Shown one piece after another: positions 58,845 to 64,000 of a DNA stretch of 64,000 nucleotides; position 1 is the stretch's first letter, and every line of letters starts with the position of its first letter. Source of the DNA: Massilia varians. GTDB lineage: Bacteria > Pseudomonadota > Gammaproteobacteria > Burkholderiales > Burkholderiaceae_D. Position numbers and translations under genes: made by a program. The notes beneath the pieces were generated by a model, which saw only the letters and a list, made by a program, of their open reading frames with translations, did not search any database and had not been told where the DNA came from. The stretch spans positions 5,085,001 to 5,149,000 of the forward strand of contig NZ_AP026966.1 in assembly GCF_027923905.1 (NCBI RefSeq). The letters run 5' to 3'.

Positions 58845-59693
58845 TTACTTCGGGAAAGCGACCACTTCCTGCTGCTGCTCGCCCAGTCCGGCGATGCCGA
58901 GCCTGAGCTTGTCGCCCTTCTTCAGGAAGCGCTGCGGCGAGCGTCCCATGCCCACGCCCGGCGGGGTGCCGGTGGTGATGATGTCGCCCGGCTCCAGGGT
59001 CATGAAGCGCGACACGTAGCTGACGATTCTAGCAACCGTGAAGATCATGTTCGACGTATTCCCGGTCTGCATGCGCTTGCCGTTCAGTTCCAGGTAGAGG
59101 TCCAGGTCCTGCACGTCATAGATTTCGTCGCGCGTGACCAGGAAGGGGCCGACCGGACCGAAGCTGTCGCAGCCCTTGCCCTTGTCCCACTGCGAGCCCA
59201 TCTCGAACTGGAAGGCGCGCTCGGACACGTCGTTGACCACGCAGTAGCCGGCCACGTACTTGAGCGCCTCGTCTTCGCTCACGTACTGCGCGCGGGTGCC
59301 GATCACCACGCCCAGTTCGACTTCCCAGTCGGTCTTCTTCGAGCCCTTGGGCAGCTGGACCGGATCGTCCGGACCGGACAGGCTGCTGATCGCCTTGGTG
59401 AAGAAGATCGGCTCCTTCGGCACCTCGCCCCCCGTCTCGGCAGCGTGGTCGGCATAGTTCATGCCGATGCCGATGAACTTGCCGACGCCCTTGACCGGCA
59501 CGCCCAGGCGCGGATTGCCGCGCACCAGCGGCAGCGTCTTCCAGTCGATCTTCGCCAGCTTGCGCAGCGCCTTGTCCGAGAGCTGCGACGCGTCGACGTC
59601 GTCGATGATCCCGGACAGGTCGCGCAGGCGGCCCTCTTCGTCGAACAGGCCCGGCTTTTCCTTGCCCGGGCGGCCATAGCGCACCAATCTCAT
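58845..59693 (-). CDS. Fumarylacetoacetate hydrolase (FAH) family protein
   Basis: The 282-residue enzyme has the FAH fold. The N-terminal part (MRLVRYGRPGKEKPGLFDEEG) is typical of the ureidoglycolate lyase/2-hydroxyhepta-2,4-diene-1,7-dioate isomerase group, followed by GIGMNYADHAAETGG, the metal ligands in DWEVELGVVIG (Glu, Glu) and an Asp in NDVSERAFQ, and TTGTPPGVGMG. It cleaves or hydrates a C-C bond in a keto acid using Mg2+. Which one cannot be told; the aminotransferase and CMD genes nearby suggest a small catabolic unit. Confidence 0.92.
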   Translation of the reverse strand: MRLVRYGRPGKEKPGLFDEEGRLRDLSGIIDDVDASQLSDKALRKLAKIDWKTLPLVRGNPRLGVPVKGVGKFIGIGMNYADHAAETGGEVPKEPIFFTKAISSLSGPDDPVQLPKGSKKTDWEVELGVVIGTRAQYVSEDEALKYVAGYCVVNDVSERAFQFEMGSQWDKGKGCDSFGPVGPFLVTRDEIYDVQDLDLYLELNGKRMQTGNTSNMIFTVARIVSYVSRFMTLEPGDIITTGTPPGVGMGRSPQRFLKKGDKLRLGIAGLGEQQQEVVAFPK

Positions 59694-59774
59694 TCTTGTC
59701 TTCCTTGTATAGCAAACGCCGAACACGCCCAGCATGGGCCAGCGGGCGATGATACCAAGGATCGGGCGGCCAGG

Positions 59775-60134
59775 TTATTGGCTCAGCAGATATGCGCTGA
59801 TATCGAGCGCATCGCGTGCGCTCACGCCCATGTTCGGCATGGCGGTATGCGGATCGATCGACTGCGGGTCGCGGATCCAGCGCACCAGGCCGTCCTGGCC
59901 GCCCGGCACCGCTCCCGCCAGCACCTTGCGCCCGGCCATGCCTTCGAGCGGGCGGCCGACGTAGACCTTCGAGCCGGGCACGCCGGGAATCATATGGCAG
60001 GACTGGCAGGCATACTGCGTCACGGCGATCTTGCCGCGCTCCGGGTCGCCCTGCACGCCGACCGGCGGCCGCTTGGGCGAGCAGGCGGCCAGGCCCGCCA
60101 GCGCCAGTGCCGCCGCGATGCGCAAGACGCTCAT
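59775..60134 (-). CDS. Lipoprotein cytochrome c
   Basis: The 119-residue protein has a lipoprotein signal (MSVLRIAAALALAGLAAC, acylated Cys18) and one heme site CQSCH at 43-47 followed by MIPGVPG. The distal ligand is probably Met in DPHTAMPNMGVS. It is closely related to the divergent cytochrome at 60786-61190, which has CGACHVIPGVQG. The ATG at 60134 overlaps the TGA of the upstream cytochrome gene (ATGA). It should be anchored in the membrane facing the periplasm beside the oxidase. Confidence 0.9.
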   Translation of the reverse strand: MSVLRIAAALALAGLAACSPKRPPVGVQGDPERGKIAVTQYACQSCHMIPGVPGSKVYVGRPLEGMAGRKVLAGAVPGGQDGLVRWIRDPQSIDPHTAMPNMGVSARDALDISAYLLSQ

Positions 60135-60697
60135 TTCGCTCCTCCCTGCGCCAGCGCCGGCGCGCCAGGCGCCGCCGTCCAGGCGCGGAAATCCTGCGCG
60201 CTCATCGCCGGCATGGCCCTCACGAAGGCCACCACCGCCCAGATCTCGTCCTCGCCCAGGTGGTATTCCCAGGCCGGCATGCCGCTCATCTTGATGCCGT
60301 TCTTCGTGATCCAGTACAGCTCGCGCGCTTCCCAGTGCTGGTTGGCGTCCACCAGCGGCCCCGGAATCGGCTGCATGCTCATGCCGATGGTGGACTGGGC
60401 CACGCCCGGGCCGCCGTGGCATTGCAGGCACTTGTCGCGGTAGACCGCGGCGCCGATGCGCAGCTGCTGCTCGTCCCCGAGGCGCGGCACCCGCACCTCG
60501 CGTGCGTGGTGGCGCACCGAGTTGGCCATGCCCTCTTCCAGCACCGTGTACACGAAGGGGAAATGCTGGGCGGTGGCCCCGATGTTGTACCAGCCGCCGA
60601 AAAGGACCGCGAGGCCGGCCGCACCCGCGGCGGCGCCCGCCGCGAGCAGCGTCAGTACAGCGGTCTTCACGATCAGCCATTGGCGGTTGGAGAGCAT
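60131..60697 (-). CDS. Membrane-anchored cytochrome c
   Basis: The 188-residue protein has one N-terminal membrane helix (about 10-38, VKTAVLTLLAAGAAAGAAGLAVLF) and a periplasmic domain with the heme site CLQCH in YRDKCLQCHGGPGVAQ. A Met after the motif in KNGIKMSGMPAWEY is the likely distal ligand. The C-terminal WAVVAFVRAMPAMS matches class I cytochromes. It is the first gene of a two-gene unit with the lipoprotein cytochrome, divergent from the oxidase operon, so it probably feeds electrons to it. Confidence 0.9.
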   Translation of the reverse strand: MLSNRQWLIVKTAVLTLLAAGAAAGAAGLAVLFGGWYNIGATAQHFPFVYTVLEEGMANSVRHHAREVRVPRLGDEQQLRIGAAVYRDKCLQCHGGPGVAQSTIGMSMQPIPGPLVDANQHWEARELYWITKNGIKMSGMPAWEYHLGEDEIWAVVAFVRAMPAMSAQDFRAWTAAPGAPALAQGGAK

Positions 60698-60785
60698 GTC
60701 GGGGTGCGTCCGATTGGATTCGTTAAAAAAAATACATTGTTGTTTGTGTATTATAAAAGCCACTCCACAATGTCGAATTTCAAAC

Positions 60786-61190
60786 GTGCGCCCCCGTCTT
60801 TACCGCGACTCTCTCCGCACCGCCACACAGGCCGCCTTGATGCTGGCTTGTACCGTCTTGCTCGCCGGGTGCAAGGACGACGCGCGCCCGGTCGTCCCCG
60901 GCGGCGACGTGCAGGTGGGCCTGCGGCTGGTCACCCAGTACCAGTGCGGCGCCTGCCACGTGATCCCGGGCGTGCAGGGCGCGGACGGCAAGTCGGAGGA
61001 CGCCGGCCCTTCGCTCGACTACATCGGCCGCCTGAGCTACATCGCCGGCGGCATCCCCAACCAGCCCGCCAACATGGTGCAATGGCTGCGCGTGCCGCAT
61101 GCCGTCAAACCCGGCACCGAGATGCCGCCCATGGGCCTGACGGAACAGGAAGCGCGCCACATCGCGGCCTTCCTGTACACCCTGAGGTGA
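60786..61190 (+). CDS. Lipoprotein cytochrome c heading the caa3 oxidase operon
   Basis: The 134-residue protein starts at GTG 60786, which yields a basic N-terminus and a lipoprotein signal ending LLAGC; the ATG at 60840 would leave only a few residues before the lipobox Cys. The heme site CGACH is followed by VIPGVQG, with a distal Met in KPGTEMPPMGLT. It is paralogous to the lipoprotein cytochrome on the other side of the divergent promoter. The gene is 5 nt upstream of the subunit II gene, so it is part of the oxidase unit. Confidence 0.85.
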   Translation: MRPRLYRDSLRTATQAALMLACTVLLAGCKDDARPVVPGGDVQVGLRLVTQYQCGACHVIPGVQGADGKSEDAGPSLDYIGRLSYIAGGIPNQPANMVQWLRVPHAVKPGTEMPPMGLTEQEARHIAAFLYTLR

Positions 61191-61195
61191 GCGCC

Positions 61196-62125
61196 ATGAC
61201 CGGCACCCTGCACTCGGCCCTGGAGCCGGCCGGCTGGGACGCGGCCATCATCAGCCAGTTCGCCTGGGTGATGTTCGGCGCCGGCGCCGTGATCTTCGCC
61301 GCCGTGATGGCGCTGCTCTACCTCAGCCTGCGGCGCCAGGAGCGACCGGCGCGCGCGCTGCTGTGGATCGGGGGCGGCGGCATCGCCTTCCCGGTGGTGG
61401 TGCTCACCGCGCTCCTGGGGTGGAGCACCTGGCGCAGCGCCCAGCTGGCGCCGCAGACTTCGCGCGACGCGCTCACCATCTCGGTCACCGCCAAGATGTG
61501 GTGGTGGGAAGTGCGCTACCACGACCCGGCGAGCGGACGCGAGATCGCCACCGCCAACGAGATCCACATCCCGGTCGGCCGCAGCGTCTACCTCGGCCTG
61601 AATTCGGCCGACGTGATCCACAGCCTGTGGGTGCCCTCGCTGGCCGGCAAGCGCGACATGGTGCCGGGCCGCGTCACCGGCCTGACCCTGCGCGCCGACA
61701 AGCCGGGCATCTACCGCGGCCAGTGCGCCGAATACTGCGGCGCCCAGCATGCCAAGATGGCGCTGCACGTGGTGGCGCTGGCGCCGCAGGAATTCGAGGC
61801 CTGGCTGGCGCGCCAGGCGCAGCCGGCCAGGCCCGCGGACAACGCAATCCTCGCACGCGGCCGCGCCGCCTTCCTCGAGCAGCGCTGCCAGGCCTGCCAT
61901 ACGATCCGCGGCGTGGCCGAAGGCTCGCGCCTGGGTCCGGACCTGACCCACGTCGGCAGCCGCATGCACATCGGCGCCGGCACCCTGCGCAATCACCGCG
62001 ACACGCTGGGAGGCTGGATCGCCGACCCGCAGGCCGCCAAGCCCGGCGTCTTCATGCCCGGCTCGCAAGACCTCGACCGCGACACGCTGCGCGCGCTGGC
62101 CACCTACCTCGAGCACCTGAAATGA
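61196..62125 (+). CDS. coxB: caa3-type cytochrome c oxidase subunit II with fused cytochrome c
   Basis: The 309-residue protein has two N-terminal membrane helices, then the cupredoxin domain with the binuclear CuA site: His in DVIHSLWVPS and the C-A-E-Y-C-G-A-Q-H-A-K-M ligand loop. A cytochrome c domain is fused behind it (from about 210) with heme site CQACH and a distal Met in FMPGSQDL. This fusion defines caa3-type oxidases. The WWWEVRY aromatic cluster for electron entry is present. Its stop overlaps the subunit I start in ATGA. Confidence 0.94.
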   Translation: MTGTLHSALEPAGWDAAIISQFAWVMFGAGAVIFAAVMALLYLSLRRQERPARALLWIGGGGIAFPVVVLTALLGWSTWRSAQLAPQTSRDALTISVTAKMWWWEVRYHDPASGREIATANEIHIPVGRSVYLGLNSADVIHSLWVPSLAGKRDMVPGRVTGLTLRADKPGIYRGQCAEYCGAQHAKMALHVVALAPQEFEAWLARQAQPARPADNAILARGRAAFLEQRCQACHTIRGVAEGSRLGPDLTHVGSRMHIGAGTLRNHRDTLGGWIADPQAAKPGVFMPGSQDLDRDTLRALATYLEHLK

Positions 62126-64000
62126 CCCAGCCGCTGCCCACGCATTTGCCTAGTTCACTGCCCCGCCCGGAGGGCGAATTCGAGCGCCTGAAGGAAGTCT
62201 GGCGCACGCCCACCGGCTGGCGCTTCTTCACGTCGGTGAACAACACCAGCATCGGCCTGCTCTACATCGGCACCGCCCTGCTGTTCTTCATCCTGGCCGG
62301 CATCCTGGCGCTGGTCATGCGGGTACAGCTGGCGGTGCCCGACAACACCCTGCTCAGCCCCGATACCTACAACCAGGTCTTCACCATGCATGGCACAGTG
62401 ATGATGTTCCTGTTCGCGATCCCGATCGTCGAGGCCTTGGCCGTCTACCTGCTGCCCAACATGCTGGGCGCGCGCGACCTGCCCTTCCCGCGCCTGTCCG
62501 CCTATGCCTACTGGGCCTATGCCTTCGGCGGCCTGGCCTTCTTCTGCACCATCTTCGTCGGCCTGGCGCCGGACGGCGGCTGGTTCATGTACCCGCCCTA
62601 CACCGGCAACACCTATTCGCCGGGCCTGAACGCCGACTTCTGGCTGCTGGGGATCGGCTTCATCGAGATCTCGGCGATCGCCGGCGCGATCGAACTGATC
62701 ATCGGCATCCTGTTCACCCGCGCGCCGGGCATGACGCTGCGCCGCATGCCGGTTTACGCCTGGGCCATGCTGGTGGTGGCGGTGATGATCGTGTTCGCCT
62801 TCCCGGCGGTGATCGCCGGCACCGCCCTGCTGGAACTGGAGCGCGCCTTCGACTGGCCCTTCTTCATCGCCGAGCGCGGCGGCGACCCGATCCTGTGGCA
62901 GCACCTGTTCTGGTTCTTCGGCCACCCCGAGGTCTACATCATCTTCCTGCCCGCCGCCGGCATGGTCTCGACCATGATCCCGACCATCGCCGGCACGCCG
63001 CTGGTGGGACGGCGCGCCATCATCGTGGCCCTGGTGGGCGTGGGCTTCTTCAGCTTCGGGCTGTGGGCCCACCACATGTTCACCGCCGGCCTGGGCGTGC
63101 TGGAGATGAGCTTCATCTCGGCCGCCAGCATGGCCGTCGCCATCCCGACCGGCATCCAGGTGTTCGCCTGGATCGCCACCCTGTGGAACGGGCGGGTGCG
63201 CATGACGTCTCCGGCGCTGTTCCTGATGGGCTTCATGTTCATCTTCGTGCTGGGCGGCCTGACCGGGGTGATGGTCGCCGTGATCCCGTTCGACTGGCAG
63301 GCCCACGACACCTATTTCATCGTGGCCCACCTGCACTATGTCCTGATCGGCGGCATGGTGTTCCCGGTGTTCGCCGGGATGTACTACTGGCTGCCGCTGG
63401 TCAAGGGCCAGCCCCTGTCCGAGAAGCTGGGGCGCTGGGTGTTCTGGATGATGTTCGGCGGCTTCAACCTGGCCTTCTTCCCGATGCACATCACGGGCCT
63501 GTACGGCATGCCGCGCCGGGTCTACACCTATGACGCGCACCTCGGCTGGAACCTGCTGAACATGCTCTCCACGGTCGGCGCCTTCATCTTCGCCTTCGGC
63601 GTCCTGCTGTTCATCGTCGACGCCGTGCGCGCGCTGCGCCGGCCGGAAAAGGAAGTGGGCAATCCGTGGAACTCGCCGACCCTCGAATGGCTGCCGTCCG
63701 AATCCTACGGCAACCGCAGCATCCCGCGCATCCACTCGACCAATCCGCTGTGGGACCAGCCGACCCTGCCGGAAGAGGTCGAGCGCGGCCAGCACTACCT
63801 GCCCGGCACCGCCACCGGCCTGCGCGAAACCATCGCCACCAGCCCGGTCAAGGCCGAGCCGCGCTACCTGATGGTGCTGCCGGGCGACAGCTGGCTGCCG
63901 GTCATCGCCGCCCTCGGCACCGCCGGCTTCTTCCTGCTGCTGACGGTCAAGGCGATCCTGCCGGCCTTCATCTTCGGCCTGATGGCGGTGGGCGGCACCG
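62122..64000 (+). CDS. ctaD: caa3-type cytochrome c oxidase subunit I (partial, runs off the window)
   Basis: At least 626 residues are open to the window end. Heme and copper ligands are visible: His90 (low-spin heme a) in TMHGTVMMF, His268 with Glu270 and Tyr272 in FFGHPEVYI, His317-His318 (CuB), and His403/His405 in HLHYVL. Glu270 and Tyr272 define an A1-type proton path. The normal subunit I ends near residue 540-560, but the frame continues with a linker and at least one further hydrophobic region (about 590-626), so a subunit III fusion is likely beyond the edge. The start MTQPLPTHLPS overlaps subunit II. Confidence 0.95.
   Translation, partial: MTQPLPTHLPSSLPRPEGEFERLKEVWRTPTGWRFFTSVNNTSIGLLYIGTALLFFILAGILALVMRVQLAVPDNTLLSPDTYNQVFTMHGTVMMFLFAIPIVEALAVYLLPNMLGARDLPFPRLSAYAYWAYAFGGLAFFCTIFVGLAPDGGWFMYPPYTGNTYSPGLNADFWLLGIGFIEISAIAGAIELIIGILFTRAPGMTLRRMPVYAWAMLVVAVMIVFAFPAVIAGTALLELERAFDWPFFIAERGGDPILWQHLFWFFGHPEVYIIFLPAAGMVSTMIPTIAGTPLVGRRAIIVALVGVGFFSFGLWAHHMFTAGLGVLEMSFISAASMAVAIPTGIQVFAWIATLWNGRVRMTSPALFLMGFMFIFVLGGLTGVMVAVIPFDWQAHDTYFIVAHLHYVLIGGMVFPVFAGMYYWLPLVKGQPLSEKLGRWVFWMMFGGFNLAFFPMHITGLYGMPRRVYTYDAHLGWNLLNMLSTVGAFIFAFGVLLFIVDAVRALRRPEKEVGNPWNSPTLEWLPSESYGNRSIPRIHSTNPLWDQPTLPEEVERGQHYLPGTATGLRETIATSPVKAEPRYLMVLPGDSWLPVIAALGTAGFFLLLTVKAILPAFIFGLMAVGGT

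Noticed and set aside
60770..60800. The ATG at 60770 as start of the cytochrome c gene
   Set aside because: It is in another frame (MSNFKRAPP...) that does not contain the CGACH heme site; the GTG at 60786 is in the right frame and gives a lipoprotein signal.
62155..63795. A long minus-strand open frame inside the oxidase subunit I region
   Set aside because: The plus strand carries all heme and copper ligands of subunit I in frame; the minus frame is His/Gln/Asp-rich shadow.

Overview
The window looks like a chromosomal segment of a GC-rich betaproteobacterium, most likely an Oxalobacteraceae member of the Massilia/Duganella/Janthinobacterium type. This rests on strong third-position G/C bias, on betaproteobacterial housekeeping genes (ffh, proS, rppH, parE/parC, argH, pmbA/yjgA, a DUF1841 gene) and on the complete phenylacetate cluster. 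The taxonomic call is inference from recalled gene order, not a search. I see no rRNA, tRNA, CRISPR array, insertion sequence or prophage; the mobile-looking material is a family of four short two-hairpin repeats.

Layout. 1-16.7 kb: a CcsA/HemX-like membrane protein divergent from ffh, a SWIB-domain protein with a histone-H1-like tail, two tandem alkaline phosphatases, a lytic transglycosylase translationally coupled to proS, rppH, a DUF1841 gene, an exported two-DTG retropepsin-like protein, an exported amidohydrolase with an AraC-type membrane regulator beside it, a SulP transporter and two small cytochromes c. 16.8-24.0 kb: a MoxR ATPase-GNAT-VWA operon, a CPA2 antiporter overlapping a YbdK-type gamma-glutamyl ligase, a class I amidotransferase/gamma-glutamyl hydrolase preceded by a strong LexA-box-like palindrome, and a protein made of two degenerate receiver-like halves. 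24.2-28.5 kb: topoisomerase IV (parE-parC). 28.6-34.3 kb: mostly exported proteins (Lys/Ala-rich helical protein, M64 peptidase, S33-like hydrolase, cyanophycinase, NTF2-like protein) and a GNAT. 34.4-38.4 kb: argH, a HAD phosphatase, a VirK/YbjX protein and a KTSC-domain protein.

38.4-51.6 kb is a compact phenylacetate (paa) catabolic operon, read leftward as paaA-B-C-D-E-G-H-I-K-J-Y-Z plus a cupin gene, with the repressor gene paaX divergent at its head. PaaK makes phenylacetyl-CoA, PaaABCE epoxidises it, PaaG isomerises to the oxepin, PaaZ opens and oxidises the ring, and PaaJ/PaaH carry out beta-oxidation-type steps. PaaI and PaaY are thioesterases for stalled CoA adducts. No paaF hydratase is present.

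51.7-59.7 kb holds an M14 carboxypeptidase with a small partner gene, a small unknown protein, pmbA (tldE) divergent from yjgA (darP), a mog-like molybdopterin adenylyltransferase, a carboxylesterase, a class III aminotransferase, a CMD-family protein and an FAH-family hydrolase. 59.8-64 kb holds a respiratory locus: two membrane-attached cytochromes c on the minus strand face an operon of a lipoprotein cytochrome c, a caa3-type oxidase subunit II and subunit I, the last running off the window end.
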